NCBI RefSeq assembly: GCF_013408425.1
Contig: NZ_JACBYV010000001.1
Span: 3,224,001-3,288,000 of the forward strand
DNA: 64,000 nt
DNA from: Pseudomonas flavescens
Lineage (GTDB): Bacteria; Pseudomonadota; Gammaproteobacteria; Pseudomonadales; Pseudomonadaceae
Direction of reading: 5' to 3'
How positions within the stretch are numbered: position 1 is the stretch's first letter; each line of letters begins with the position of its first letter. Below, one piece after another: positions 34,284-43,719 of the stretch. A model generated the notes under the pieces. The model did not search any database. It was not told the origin of the DNA and saw only the letters and a list, made by a program, of their open reading frames with translations. Position numbers and translations under genes: made by a program.

Positions 34284-34703
34284 ATGAGCACCAAGACTGC
34301 TTCAAAAGCGCGCACTCAACTGGCGGGCTGGAAAGCCGCGACACTGGCCGTCGGCAGCGCCCTGATTCTCGCTGGCTGTGCAGGCACCCCGCCCAGCGAG
34401 CAACTGGCGGTGACCAAGTCTGCCGTCAATGAAGCCGTGAGCTCTGGCGGAACAGAATTCGCCGCAGTGGAAACCCGCTCCGCCCAGGACAAGCTGAAGC
34501 AGGCCGAGCAGAAGGTTTACGAAAAGAAATTCGAGGAAGCCAAACGGCTGGCAGAGCAGGCCGAGTGGGATGCACGCCTGGCGGTTCGCAAGACCCAGGC
34601 GGCGAAGGCAGAGAAAGCACTGAAGGATGCCCAACAAGGCATCGAAGAACTGCGTCAGGAAGGCCTGCGCGGCTTCCAGAGCACTCCTGCCCAAGGCCAG
34701 TAA
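34284..34703 (+). CDS. DUF4398 lipoprotein, copy B
   Basis: The 139-residue paralogue of the protein at 32562: same length, lipobox 'LAGC', and identical 'GTPPSEQLAVTKSAVNEAVS' after the lipid anchor. Differences lie mainly in the helix ('AEQKVYEKKFEEAKRLAEQ' here) and the C-terminus. ATGGAGTTG precedes the start as in copy A. LptF copy B follows after 46 bp. Confidence 0.87.
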   Translation: MSTKTASKARTQLAGWKAATLAVGSALILAGCAGTPPSEQLAVTKSAVNEAVSSGGTEFAAVETRSAQDKLKQAEQKVYEKKFEEAKRLAEQAEWDARLAVRKTQAAKAEKALKDAQQGIEELRQEGLRGFQSTPAQGQ

Positions 34704-34749
34704 CAGGTCTGTCGAACAGACCTCGCTAATCGTTAAAGGATGACCAAAC

Positions 34750-35538
34750 ATGCGTAATCAACTGATGATCCCCGCCCTGCTGGCCCTGAGCGTCGGCCTG
34801 GCAGCCTGCTCGACGAAGCCCAACGTCAATCTGGAACAGGCGCGCAGCAACTTCTCGACCCTGCAAAGCGATCCCAAGGCGATCAAGGTAGCCGCCCTGG
34901 AGACCAAGGACGCCGGCGAATTCCTGGAAAAAGCCGAGAAGGCCTATCGTGAAAAGGAAGACCAGAAGATCGTCGATCAGCTGTCTTACCTGGCCAACCA
35001 GCGTGTCGAAGTGGCGCGCCAGACCATCGCCCTGCGTACCACCGAGCAGGACCTGCAAAAGACCGCCGCACAGCGCACTCAGGCACGCCTGGAAGCCCGT
35101 GAAGCGCAAATCAAGCAATTGCAGAGCAGCCTGAACGGCAAGAAAACCGAACGCGGCACGCTGGTCACCTTTGGTGACGTGCTGTTCGACGTTGGCCGCG
35201 CCGAGCTCAAGGCCGGAGGCCTGCACAACATCAACCAACTGGCCGAGTTCCTGCGTGACAATCCCGGCCGCAAGGTTCTGGTCGAAGGCTACACCGACAG
35301 CACCGGTTCGGAAGCCCTGAATCTCGACCTGTCGGATCGCCGCGCCAACGCCGTACGCACCGCACTGGTACGCATGGGCGTGGGCCCGGAGCGAATCGTC
35401 GCCCAGGGCTACGGCAAGGAATACCCGGTCGCCAGCAATGCCAGCGCCTCTGGCCGTGCCATGAACCGCCGCGTGGAAGTGACCATTTCCAACGACAACA
35501 AAGCCGTCGCCCCCCGCTCGTCCTTCCGCAGCTACTAA
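34750..35538 (+). CDS. lptF: OmpA-like lipoprotein LptF, copy B
   Basis: A 262-residue paralogue of the protein at 33025 with the same lipobox and OmpA domain ('VTFGDVLFDVGRAEL', 'VEGYTDSTGSEALNLDLSDRRANAVRTAL'). The peptidoglycan-binding Asp and Arg are kept, so both copies should be functional. The start is preceded by AAAGGA. Which copy is orthologous to P. aeruginosa lptF cannot be decided by eye. It is the last gene of unit B. Confidence 0.87.
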   Translation: MRNQLMIPALLALSVGLAACSTKPNVNLEQARSNFSTLQSDPKAIKVAALETKDAGEFLEKAEKAYREKEDQKIVDQLSYLANQRVEVARQTIALRTTEQDLQKTAAQRTQARLEAREAQIKQLQSSLNGKKTERGTLVTFGDVLFDVGRAELKAGGLHNINQLAEFLRDNPGRKVLVEGYTDSTGSEALNLDLSDRRANAVRTALVRMGVGPERIVAQGYGKEYPVASNASASGRAMNRRVEVTISNDNKAVAPRSSFRSY

Positions 35539-35556
35539 GCGCAGGCCGAACGAAAG

Positions 35557-35588
35557 CGAACCCCGCCACGGCGGGGTTCGTCATTTCT
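35557..35588 (+). terminator. Intrinsic terminator after LptF copy B
   Basis: CGAACCCCGC (35557-35566) pairs perfectly with GCGGGGTTCG (35571-35580); a TCATTTC tail follows. It is the counterpart of the terminator at 33831. Confidence 0.82.
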
Positions 35589-35633
35589 GGCTCCGCGAAT
35601 CTGCGTACAGGGGCGCCCTGCGTCGCCCAGCCC

Positions 35634-35954
35634 CTAACGATCCGGCGGCATGTCATCGACCATGCAACGCACGGCCTGCCTGCGGTTATCGACCAGTACC
35701 CCGCTGAGCCCCTTCTGCTTGAGATCGAACAGCACCAGCACGCCATCGATGCATTGGGCAACCTGGTCGGCTGCCTTCAGCGACACCTTGTAGTCCTCGC
35801 CAGGAACGGTCTTGAGCATGGTGAATTCGGACAGCAGCAAGGCATCCTCAGGCTTGGCGAAGTGCAGATAGCCATAGTAGCCGAGCACCATGACAGTGCC
35901 GGCGATGCTGCCGATGGCGGTGAGAATCAGGGGAATGGGATTGCGCTCGCTCAT
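35634..35954 (-). CDS. Small single-pass membrane protein (PA3693-like)
   Basis: The 106-residue protein has one transmembrane helix ('PLILTAIGSIAGTVMVLGYYGYL', about residues 7-30) and a soluble C-terminal domain with two cysteines ('QCIDGVLVLFD' and 'AVRCMVDDMPP'). These could pair if the domain is periplasmic (inference). No family is recognised. GAGAGG lies close to the ATG at 35954. It converges on LptF copy B. Confidence 0.72.
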   Translation of the reverse strand: MSERNPIPLILTAIGSIAGTVMVLGYYGYLHFAKPEDALLLSEFTMLKTVPGEDYKVSLKAADQVAQCIDGVLVLFDLKQKGLSGVLVDNRRQAVRCMVDDMPPDR

Positions 35955-36014
35955 AAACCTCTCAGTTGAAGACAAGCTCGTACGGTACGCCCCGGAAAAC
36001 CGCAGCGGCTGCCC

Positions 36015-37310
36015 CTAGAGAATGTTGGCGTAGTCGGCTTCGATGCGGTCCAGGCTCAGGTGGTTGAGGAAGTTGGAGAAGCACATCCAGGCCGACAGCG
36101 AATTGAGATCACGAAACTGCTGCGGCAGGTACTTGGGGGGGCTCACCAGGCCTTCATCGACCAGTTGACGTAGCGTACGCATATCTTCGAGCGTGGTCTT
36201 GCCACAGAACAATAAAGGGATCTGTTCCAGCTTGCCTTTGCGCACGGCGAGCTGAATGTAGTTGTAGATCATGATGAACCCCTTCAGGTAGGACAGATCC
36301 TTGGTGAAGGGCAAACCGTTCGGAGCGGAGCCCCGGAACGCGCGACCGGCGTTGCTGTAGCTGTCTTCCAGGCTGAACCCCTGCTCACGGTAGAAATCGC
36401 AGACCTGCAGGAAATCCGCGCCCTGCTCGGCCATGTGAATGGCGCGGGTGCGGTTGGTGAGTTTGCGCAGGCGACTGGGGTAGGAGGCGAAGGCGATCAC
36501 TTCCATGAGGATGGCCAGGCCTTCCTGAGTGACCGTCGACGAGGGTGGCCCCTTGGCCAGGAAGGTGCAGACAGGCTGGTTCTGGCCATTGAGCGTGGTT
36601 GCCACGTGCACCAGGCCTTCGTGTACTTCCAGTGCCTTGACGTCGCGTTCGTTGAACATCGCATCGGCGCGGATCTTGATGTAATCGGCACCGGCCGCGG
36701 CGTCAGCGAGAATGCCGTCGGACTCGAACACGCGAATGGTGCTGTCGCTCTCGCCGAACACCAGATTCAGCCGGCTCTGCAGCAGCGCGACGGCGTCCTT
36801 GGCAGTCAGCGTCTTGGGCTCGTCCTTGAGGTCGCCGCGGCTGTCGATGTTGTTCAGGTAGCCGGAAAACATCAGCCCCAGATCGGCCAGCGTCGGATCA
36901 CCGGCATGGAAGGCGTCGGACGCCGCGCCGTACAGCTCCTGGGAAATCAACCCGAAATCCGAGGTACCACGGGCTTCCAGCATGCGGATGACCATGCGGT
37001 ACTCGCGGCACATGCGGCGCATGATCTGCCCCACCGGATTGAACTGGCCGAGCTGGCGGGTGATGTCGCGCTCGATGTTCTGGAACTCCAGCTTCTTGGC
37101 GGCCGGATCGAAGGCCAGCGGTCGGCTGTCGTAGTAGCCACGGTCTATCGCCGGCAGCTCCCTGCCCTTGTGCTTGAGAAAGGTCTGGCGGATGGAGTCG
37201 TCCCATTTCACCGCATCGAGTACACGGATCGGCGTCTGCGCCTCGACGATACGATCGGACAGCGCGCGCACGACCAGCTGGTAACCGTCGAGTCCTGTGT
37301 GGCTGTTCAT
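36015..37310 (-). CDS. DUF1704 protein with HExxxH and QEGLA motifs; putative metallopeptidase
   Basis: The 431-residue soluble protein is annotated in many genomes as 'flavohemoglobin expression-modulating QEGLA motif protein'. It has 'HEGLVH' (near residue 238), an HExxxH-type zinc site, and 'TQEGLA' about 28 residues later, where the Glu can be the third ligand. DUF1704 is the family of the animal tyrosine carboxypeptidases MATCAP (KIAA0895), so a peptidase activity is likely in the bacterial branch, but its substrate is unknown. GAGGA sits 7 nt before the ATG. It is separated from its neighbours on both sides. Confidence 0.82.
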   Translation of the reverse strand: MNSHTGLDGYQLVVRALSDRIVEAQTPIRVLDAVKWDDSIRQTFLKHKGRELPAIDRGYYDSRPLAFDPAAKKLEFQNIERDITRQLGQFNPVGQIMRRMCREYRMVIRMLEARGTSDFGLISQELYGAASDAFHAGDPTLADLGLMFSGYLNNIDSRGDLKDEPKTLTAKDAVALLQSRLNLVFGESDSTIRVFESDGILADAAAGADYIKIRADAMFNERDVKALEVHEGLVHVATTLNGQNQPVCTFLAKGPPSSTVTQEGLAILMEVIAFASYPSRLRKLTNRTRAIHMAEQGADFLQVCDFYREQGFSLEDSYSNAGRAFRGSAPNGLPFTKDLSYLKGFIMIYNYIQLAVRKGKLEQIPLLFCGKTTLEDMRTLRQLVDEGLVSPPKYLPQQFRDLNSLSAWMCFSNFLNHLSLDRIEADYANIL

Positions 37311-37388
37311 GGCAATCCTCTTTGCGTTGCTGAAAGTGCCGAATCGACCCGCAGAGCCTGGTCACGACCTTGCCGGACAGCCTCATGC

Positions 37389-37430
37389 GAGCGTTTTTTC
37401 AGCGTTCCAGGGCCGGCGTGCAGCAGATCG
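37389..37430. repeat. Third copy of the intergenic repeat's 3' block
   Basis: This 42-nt block, ending GCAGCAGATCG, matches 11397-11438 at 34 of 42 positions. Both copies lie just beyond the stop codon of a minus-strand gene (11 and 4 nt away). The rest of 37311-37440 contains nothing else identifiable. Confidence 0.6.
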
Positions 37431-37440
37431 TGAGAAGCAC

Positions 37441-37995
37441 TCACGGCCCGGTTCGCTGATAGCGCGCCACCTCGACGAACACATCGGAGTTGGCCGGATC
37501 GTTGAGGTACGCGAACACCTGTTCCAGGCCGCTGGAGACCAGTACCCCATCGCCCTGCGGCATCGCCACGGTGCTGCCCTTGAGCTCACCGTTGTCGATG
37601 GCCTGGAGGATACGTTCGACGTCGAGGTTGAACAGCACCAGCTCATTGTTGTGGGTCAACTCGAAGCCGCCGATGGCGAAATTCGCGCCCATGCGCTTGG
37701 GCACCCCCGCCGACAGGTACCAGCGTCGGCCGTGGTGGGCGACGGTAAAGCTGTAGCTCTGCAGGCTGGCGACGTTGTCGATGCTGTCGGTGTAGGCATC
37801 GGCCTTGTAGAGATTGGAGCCCGAACGGCTGATGTCCAGAAAGCGCAGCTCGCCCCACTCGTCGGTGCGTGACCAGGTACCAAGCAGGGGAATCGGCGCT
37901 GCTTCGTTGGCCGGGATCGGCTCCTTGAAGGTCACCAGGCAACCGCTCAACAACAGAAACGACAGCACCACCAGTGCACGCCAGGCTTTCATCAT
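37441..37995 (-). CDS. Conserved lipoprotein of unknown function
   Basis: A 184-residue lipoprotein: signal 'ALVVLSFLLLSGC' with lipobox LSGC. Behind it is a beta-rich domain with 'IPLLGTWSRTDEWGELRFLDISRS' resembling a small lipocalin-like fold. No enzymatic motif is seen. Two adjacent ATGs (37995 and 37992) share the AAGGAG site; 37992 has the better 6-nt spacing. It lies downstream of lysS on the same strand but behind the lysS terminator. Confidence 0.75.
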   Translation of the reverse strand: MMKAWRALVVLSFLLLSGCLVTFKEPIPANEAAPIPLLGTWSRTDEWGELRFLDISRSGSNLYKADAYTDSIDNVASLQSYSFTVAHHGRRWYLSAGVPKRMGANFAIGGFELTHNNELVLFNLDVERILQAIDNGELKGSTVAMPQGDGVLVSSGLEQVFAYLNDPANSDVFVEVARYQRTGP

Positions 37996-38111
37996 GCTCT
38001 CCTTGAAACGATCGTGGGACCGCCACGCGCTGATAGTCCATTCCCTCGACGCAGCGCGTCAAGCGTCCAAACCAGTTGTCCATCAACAGGATAGGCGCTG
38101 AATCACAGGTA

Positions 38112-38135
38112 ATAAAAAGCCGCCCGAAGGCGGCT
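38112..38135 (-). terminator. Intrinsic terminator after lysS
   Basis: Read on the minus strand: AGCCGCC-TTCG-GGCGGCT followed by TTTTTATT, 12 nt after the lysS stop. A strong stem-loop with a proper U-tract. Confidence 0.92.
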
Positions 38136-38146
38136 CTGGCAAACCC

Positions 38147-39649
38147 TTAGAGTTCCTGGCGCATGTGCGGGAACAGGATGACGTCGCGGATCGACGGCGA
38201 GTTGGTCAACAACATCACCAGGCGATCGATACCGATGCCTTCACCGGCAGTGGGCGGCATGCCGTATTCGAGGGCGCGAACGAAGTCGGCATCGAAATGC
38301 ATGGCCTCGTCATCGCCTGCGTCCTTGTCGGCCACCTGCTGCTGGAAGCGCTCGGCCTGGTCTTGCGCATCGTTCAACTCGGAGTAGGCGTTGGCGATCT
38401 CGCGGCCACCGATGAACAGCTCGAAACGGTCGGTCACGCTCGGATCATCGTCGCTGCGACGGGCCAATGGCGAGACTTCGAACGGATAACGGGTAATGAA
38501 GTGCGGCTGCTCCAGCTTGTGCTCGACCAGTTCCTCGAAAATCATCACCTGCAGCTTGCCCAGGCCTTCGAAACCGAGCACCTTGGCGCCGGCTTTCTTG
38601 GCGATCGCGCGCGCCTTGTCCACGTCTTGCAGGTCGGCGGCGGTGATATCCGGGTTGTACTTGAGAATCGAGTCGAACACCGACAGGCGCACGAACGGCT
38701 CACCGAAGTGGAACACCTTGTCGCCGTATGGCACGTCGGTGGTGCCGAGCACGCTCTGCGCCAGCTCGCGGAACAGCTCCTCGGTCAGGTCCATGTTGTC
38801 TTCGTAATCGGCATAGGCCTGGTAGAACTCGAGCATGGTGAACTCGGGGTTGTGCCGGGTCGAAACGCCTTCGTTACGGAAGTTGCGGTTGATCTCGAAC
38901 ACCTTCTCAAACCCGCCAACGACGAGCCGCTTGAGGTACAGCTCCGGCGCGATGCGCAGGAACATGGCCATGTCGAGGGCGTTGTGGTGGGTTTCGAAAG
39001 GCTTGGCCGCAGCGCCGCCGGGAATGGTCTGCAGCATCGGCGTTTCCACTTCGAGGAAGTTGCGCTCGGCGAGGAAACGACGGATGTGGGCGATCACCTG
39101 GGAGCGCACGCGGAAAGTTTCGCGCACGTCTTCGTTGACGATCAGGTCGACGTAGCGCTGGCGATAGCGCTGCTCGGTATCGGTCAGGCCGTGGTGCTTG
39201 TCCGGCAGCGGACGCAGCGACTTGGTCAGCAGGCGCACGTCGGTCATTTCCACGTACAGGTCGCCCTTGCCGCTGCGGGCCAGGGTGCCAACGGCGGCGA
39301 TGATGTCGCCCATGTCCCAGCTCTTCACCGCTGCCAGGGTTTCTTCGGGCAGGGTCTTGCGGTTGACGTAGACCTGAATGCGCCCGCTCATGTCCTGAAT
39401 GACCATGAAGGAGCCACGGTTGAGCATGATGCGACCGGCAACCTTGACCGGAATGGCAGCGGCTTCGAGCTCTTCCTTGGTCTTGTCGACGTACCGTTTC
39501 TGCAGGTCGGCGCAGAGGTTGTCACGACGGAAGTCGTTGGGGAAGGCGTTGCCCTGCTCACGGATGGCAGCAAGCTTTTCCTTGCGCTGGGCAATCAGCT
39601 TGTTCTCTTCCTGTTGCAGTTGCTGCTGGTCGGGTTGTTGGTCGCTCAT
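38147..39649 (-). CDS. lysS: Lysyl-tRNA synthetase, class II
   Basis: This 500-residue dimeric enzyme charges tRNA-Lys. An N-terminal OB-fold anticodon-binding domain ('[27 protein letters not shown]') precedes the class II core: '[28 protein letters not shown]' is motif 2 and '[18 protein letters not shown]' motif 3. The ATG at 39649 gives the family length; the open frame 18 codons upstream is prfB intergenic DNA. It lies 60 bp after prfB on the same strand, the conserved prfB-lysS operon, and ends in a strong terminator. Confidence 0.97.
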   Translation of the reverse strand: MSDQQPDQQQLQQEENKLIAQRKEKLAAIREQGNAFPNDFRRDNLCADLQKRYVDKTKEELEAAAIPVKVAGRIMLNRGSFMVIQDMSGRIQVYVNRKTLPEETLAAVKSWDMGDIIAAVGTLARSGKGDLYVEMTDVRLLTKSLRPLPDKHHGLTDTEQRYRQRYVDLIVNEDVRETFRVRSQVIAHIRRFLAERNFLEVETPMLQTIPGGAAAKPFETHHNALDMAMFLRIAPELYLKRLVVGGFEKVFEINRNFRNEGVSTRHNPEFTMLEFYQAYADYEDNMDLTEELFRELAQSVLGTTDVPYGDKVFHFGEPFVRLSVFDSILKYNPDITAADLQDVDKARAIAKKAGAKVLGFEGLGKLQVMIFEELVEHKLEQPHFITRYPFEVSPLARRSDDDPSVTDRFELFIGGREIANAYSELNDAQDQAERFQQQVADKDAGDDEAMHFDADFVRALEYGMPPTAGEGIGIDRLVMLLTNSPSIRDVILFPHMRQEL

Positions 39650-39709
39650 GTTCGTCGGGATTCCATCACGGGGTAGTCGCCGCCCCCACCGGGGCGGAAC
39701 CAAAAGGTA

Positions 39710-40805
39710 TTACAGGCCTTGTTTCAAGCTGGCTTCGAGGTACTGATCGAGGTCGCCATCGAGAACCTTCTGGCAGTCGCTGCGCTCGACGCCGGTACGC
39801 AGGTCCTTGATGCGCGAGTCATCGAGCACGTAGGAGCGGATCTGGTGACCCCAGCCAATATCGGACTTGGTGTCTTCCAGCGCCTGGGAAGCCGCGTTGC
39901 GCTTCTGCATTTCCTGCTCGTACAACCGGGCCCGCAGCATTTTCATGGCGGTGTCCTTGTTGGCGTGCTGGGAACGTTCGTTCTGACACGCCACCACGGT
40001 GTTGGTCGGCACGTGAGTGATACGTACCGCCGAGTCGGTGGTGTTGACGTGCTGACCACCCGCACCGGAGGAGCGGTAGGTGTCGATACGCAAGTCGGCC
40101 GGGTTGATCTCGATCTCGACCTTGTCGTCGATCTCGGGCGACACGAACACCGCCGAGAACGAGGTGTGGCGACGGGCGCCGGAGTCGAACGGACTCTTGC
40201 GCACCAGGCGGTGGACACCGATTTCGGTGCGCAGCCAGCCAAAAGCGTACTCGCCCTTGATGTGCACGGTGGCGCCCTTGATACCGGCGACTTCGCCTTC
40301 GGACAGTTCGACGATCTCGGCGCTGAAACCGCGCTTGTCGGCCCAACGCAGGTACATGCGCAGCAGGATGTTGGCCCAGTCCTGCGCCTCGGTTCCGCCG
40401 GAACCGGCCTGGATATCCAGGTAGCAGTTGTTCGGGTCCATCTCGTGGCTGAACATGCGGCGGAATTCCAGCTTCTCGAGGATTTCGCGCAGGCGTTCGA
40501 TTTCTGCGGCGACGTCGTCGACGGCGCTCTGGTCGTCTTCTTCGACGGCCATGTCGAGCAGGTCGCGGGAATCGGCCAGGCTGCCGGTCAGGTCGTCGAT
40601 GGTCTCGACGATCAGCGCCAGCGTGGCACGCTCACGGCCGAGGTTCTGGGCGTATTCCGGCTTGTTCCAGACGTTCGGGTCTTCGAGTTCGCGGTTTACT
40701 TCGACGAGACGATCATGCTTGTGATCGTAGTCAAAGATACCCCCGAATGGTCTGGGTGCGCTCGGACAGGTCCTTGATGCTGTTAAGGATCGGGTTGATT
40801 TCCAT
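39710..40805 (-). CDS. prfB: Peptide chain release factor 2, expressed by programmed +1 frameshift
   Basis: RF2 releases peptides at UGA and UAA. The gene is in two frames: codons 1-24 (from the ATG at 40805, '[24 protein letters not shown]') end at CTT-TGA. A +1 shift skips the T at 40733, and translation continues in the frame 40732-39710, giving 364 residues. The GGQ motif 'SGAGGQHVN' and the 'SPF' anticodon-mimic motif ('[14 protein letters not shown]') are present. The shift is self-regulatory: low RF2 favours it. It is not a mutation. lysS follows 60 bp downstream. Confidence 0.97.
40730..40745 (-). other. prfB programmed +1 frameshift site
   Basis: On the minus strand the internal Shine-Dalgarno-like GGGGG (40744-40740) is followed by TAT, the slippery CTT codon (40736-40734) and the in-frame stop TGA (40733-40731) with C next. 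This is the E. coli-type arrangement. In-frame UGA stalls when RF2 is scarce, the tRNA slips from CUU to UUU, and the next codon becomes GAC. Confidence 0.95.
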
Positions 40806-40968
40806 GGCTGGCGGCACTCACAGGTAAAACTTCGGAAAAGCCGACGAGTATACCCGAGTCGCGGTTCTCTGGCAGCACGCCTGGCGTTATCAATCACCCT
40901 GCGACGGACCGACGGCCATCTATACTCGAGAGGCTGCCCATCGAGCCGTTGAAGGATCATCGCGCACC

Positions 40969-42621
40969 ATGTTTCGTGCCCAAAGCCTGCGTAGCCGTCT
41001 AGCCCTGTCGATCGCCCTGCTGGTGAGTCTGCTGAGTTGGCTGCTTGGCAGCCTGATCAGCCAGGATTCCGCCCAGCGCATTCGCGAGGACGTGGGTCGG
41101 GATCTGGCCGAGGTGTCGCACATGATGATCGACCGCCTCGACCGCGACATGCAGAGCCGCGCCAGCATGTTGCAGGTCATCGGCAGCCTTCGCGTACTGC
41201 GCCAGCCGGCTGACATCGACGATGTACGCCGCCTGCTGGACCACCTGCAGGGCGAATTCCCCAGCATCGCCTGGATCGGTTTCACCGACACCCGGGGCAC
41301 GGTGCTGGCCTCCAGCAACCGTGTGCTGGAAGGCGCCAGCATTGCTCAGCGCCCGGTATTCCTGGAGGGTAGCAAGGGCCTGTTCATTGGTGACGTGCAC
41401 GAGGCCGTGCTGCTGGCCAAGCTGCTGCCCAACCCGACGGGCGAAGCGATGAAGTTCGTGGATATCAGCCTGCCGGTGCATGCGGCGGACGGCAGCCTGG
41501 TCGGCGTGCTGGCGTCGCACCTGTCGTGGTCATGGGCCGACGAGGTACGCCAGGCGATCCTCAAACCCATCGAGGAGCGTCGGCAGATCGAGTTCTTCGT
41601 GGTCGGTCGCGACCGCACCCTGCTGCTGGCCCCCACGGAAATGATCGGCCAGCGCCTGCACCTTCCCGCCATGCAGGACCTGCCGGGCAACACTACCCAC
41701 TGGGCCGTTCAGCAATGGCCGGACGGCAAGCAGTACCTGACCGGCCTGGCGCTCAGCCAGGGCTACCTCGACTATCAGGGCCTGGGCTGGACGGTGGTCG
41801 CCCGCCAGTCACTGGCGCAGGCCGATGCACCGGTACAGGCCATCCACACCAGCATCGTGCTCTGGGGCGGCGTCCTGGCAGTGCTGTTCGCAGCCTGTGG
41901 CTGGCTGCTGGCGACCTACGTCACCCGGCCACTGCGCAGCATCGCCAAGGCAGCGGATCGTCTCGCCAATGGCGAAATCATCGTGATCCCTGAAGTCGAC
42001 AGCCCGCGGGAAGTCGCCCAGCTCAGCCACTCCATCCGCCATCTGGTGGAAAGCCTGACCCATCAGCACGCCGAGCTCGGTGCCCTGGACAACCGTGCCC
42101 ATCATGACCCGCTGACCGGCCTGCCGAACCGCGCGGCACTGGCCAGGTACCTGCCGCGGGCAGAGCAGCGTAGCCAGGGAACGCCCTGCGGGCTGGCGGT
42201 GCTGTATCTGGACCTGGACGGTTTCAAGCCGGTCAACGATCGCCACGGCCATGCGGTTGGCGACCGGGTGCTGCGTGAGTCGGCCTCGCGTATGCGCGGC
42301 TGCCTGCGTGCCGGGGATCTGGTGGTGCGCCTGGGGGGCGACGAGTTCCTGATGATCCTCCAGGTACCGCTCGATGAAGCGGCCGGACAGGCCCGCCAGG
42401 TGGCCGAGCGAGCTATTCAGACGCTGGGGGCGGTGATCGAGTGGGAGGGCCGAGAATTGCAGATCGGCTGCAGCATCGGTGGCGCGCTATGGCCGCAGGA
42501 TCACGCCAGCCTGGAACAGGTCGTGGAACTGGCGGACCAGGCCCTGTATCGCGCCAAGCAGAGCGGCCGCGGTCGTGCGGTATTTCATGGCGAGCCGCAG
42601 ATCGACAACTCGCCCGTCTGA
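40969..42621 (+). CDS. Membrane diguanylate cyclase (dCache-like sensor, HAMP, GGDEF)
   Basis: The 550-residue protein has a transmembrane helix at 11-33, a periplasmic sensor of about 250 residues with a Cache-like pattern ('[19 protein letters not shown]', '[24 protein letters not shown]'), a second helix near 288-308, a HAMP domain, and a GGDEF domain. The active site 'GGDEF' is at 456-460, and the RxxD product-inhibition site 'RAGD' ends 5 residues before it, so it should make c-di-GMP under feedback control. It is divergent from prfB and ends one base before the stop of wspR. I do not recall a gene here in P. aeruginosa, so it looks inserted. Confidence 0.88.
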   Translation: MFRAQSLRSRLALSIALLVSLLSWLLGSLISQDSAQRIREDVGRDLAEVSHMMIDRLDRDMQSRASMLQVIGSLRVLRQPADIDDVRRLLDHLQGEFPSIAWIGFTDTRGTVLASSNRVLEGASIAQRPVFLEGSKGLFIGDVHEAVLLAKLLPNPTGEAMKFVDISLPVHAADGSLVGVLASHLSWSWADEVRQAILKPIEERRQIEFFVVGRDRTLLLAPTEMIGQRLHLPAMQDLPGNTTHWAVQQWPDGKQYLTGLALSQGYLDYQGLGWTVVARQSLAQADAPVQAIHTSIVLWGGVLAVLFAACGWLLATYVTRPLRSIAKAADRLANGEIIVIPEVDSPREVAQLSHSIRHLVESLTHQHAELGALDNRAHHDPLTGLPNRAALARYLPRAEQRSQGTPCGLAVLYLDLDGFKPVNDRHGHAVGDRVLRESASRMRGCLRAGDLVVRLGGDEFLMILQVPLDEAAGQARQVAERAIQTLGAVIEWEGRELQIGCSIGGALWPQDHASLEQVVELADQALYRAKQSGRGRAVFHGEPQIDNSPV

Positions 42622-42622
42622 T

Positions 42623-43654
42623 TCAGGCCAGGGAGCTGGTGTCGTTCACCAGACCGACCTGATCGCGACCCGCCTGCTTGGCCATGTAAAGGCCGCGGTC
42701 CGCCAGATTGACCAGTTGCAGGGAGGTCTGACCGGCGCGCGGCACCAGGGTAGCGACGCCGAGACTGGTCGTCAGCACCGAACCAGGTTCGGGCTTGTCG
42801 TGGGGAATGCCCAGGTCGGTGACGGCCCGACGAACCTTTTCGGCGAGCAGCCGCGCTCCGCCCGCAGAGGTGCTCGGCAGCACCATGGCGAACTCTTCGC
42901 CGCCATAGCGGGCAGGCATGTCGGTGGAGCGGCTGCAGCAGCCGCGCAAGGCTCCGGCAACGCGGCGCAGGGCGTCGTCACCGGCGACATGCCCAAAGCT
43001 GTCGTTGAAGCTCTTGAAGAAATCGACGTCGATCATCAACAGTGACATCGGCGTCTGCTCACGCAGGGCGCGGCGCCATTCCATTTCCAGATATTCGTCG
43101 AAGTGCCGGCGGTTGGACAGCCCGGTCAGGCCATCGGAGTTCATCAGGCGCTGCAGCACCAGATTGGTTTCCAGCAACTGCTGCTGGCTTTCACGCAACG
43201 CACGGTAAGCCTCATCGCGCTGCTGCAGCGCGGTGTAGGAACGCGAGTGATAGCGAATGCGCGCCACCAGTTCGATGGTGTCCGGCAGCTTGACCAGATA
43301 ATCGTTGGCACCGGAGGCGAAAGCGGTGCTCTTGACGGTCGCGTCGTCCTTGGTCGACAGCACGATGATCGGCACGTCGCGCAGCGAAGGCCGCGCACGG
43401 TAGGCGCCCAGCAGCGTCAGCCCATCGACACCGGGCATCACCAGATCCTGAAGGATCACCGTCGGCCGCAGCTGTTCGGCCACCGCGACGGCCTGAGTGG
43501 GGTCGGAGCAGTAATGAAAGTCGATGCCGCCCTCGCCCAACAGCTCGCGGCGCACGGCCTCGCCGATCATCGCCTGATCGTCGACGAGCAGCACCATGAC
43601 CGCGCCTTCCTTGGGTGAGCCGAGTTCTTCCGTGGAATGTGGGGGGGCTTGCAT
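42623..43654 (-). CDS. wspR: WspR: response regulator diguanylate cyclase
   Basis: The 343-residue output of the Wsp system. The receiver domain has Asp70 ('[13 protein letters not shown]'), the same residue number as in P. aeruginosa. A coiled-coil stalk ('[37 protein letters not shown]') joins it to a GGDEF domain with 'GGEEF' (about 251-255) and the I-site 'RSTD'. Phosphorylation by WspE drives clustering and c-di-GMP synthesis, raising biofilm matrix. The ATG at 43654 has GGAG 7 nt before it. It lies 65 bp after wspF. Confidence 0.95.
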   Translation of the reverse strand: MQAPPHSTEELGSPKEGAVMVLLVDDQAMIGEAVRRELLGEGGIDFHYCSDPTQAVAVAEQLRPTVILQDLVMPGVDGLTLLGAYRARPSLRDVPIIVLSTKDDATVKSTAFASGANDYLVKLPDTIELVARIRYHSRSYTALQQRDEAYRALRESQQQLLETNLVLQRLMNSDGLTGLSNRRHFDEYLEMEWRRALREQTPMSLLMIDVDFFKSFNDSFGHVAGDDALRRVAGALRGCCSRSTDMPARYGGEEFAMVLPSTSAGGARLLAEKVRRAVTDLGIPHDKPEPGSVLTTSLGVATLVPRAGQTSLQLVNLADRGLYMAKQAGRDQVGLVNDTSSLA

Positions 43655-43719
43655 GTTGGTCTCCAGACCCACCTGGCTTGAAGGCGAGTCTCTTAAAAGT
43701 TGGACGCAGAGTAAGTCTA

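Larger units (their letters stand above)
32439..35588 (+). repeat. Tandem duplication of a DUF4398 lipoprotein + LptF-like gene pair
   Basis: Two units with the same order lie head to tail: about 32439-33860 and 34150-35588. Each has a 5' leader with matching blocks (TAATG..CC.CTGGTCG.CGGA, GGCAGGT.A.CCATC.TGGAAA, TGCCAGGAA), then a 139-residue DUF4398 lipoprotein, a 262-residue OmpA-like lipoprotein and a terminator. The proteins differ throughout, so the event is not recent, yet start, length and terminator form are kept in both. Confidence 0.85.

Noticed and set aside
38165..39676. A 503-residue plus-strand frame opposite lysS
   Set aside because: Val/Glu/Gly/His-rich shadow of lysS; lysS is certain.
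40733..40960. prfB as a broken gene, or with an extended N-terminus
   Set aside because: The frame break is the conserved CTT-TGA programmed frameshift; the upstream extension is intergenic.
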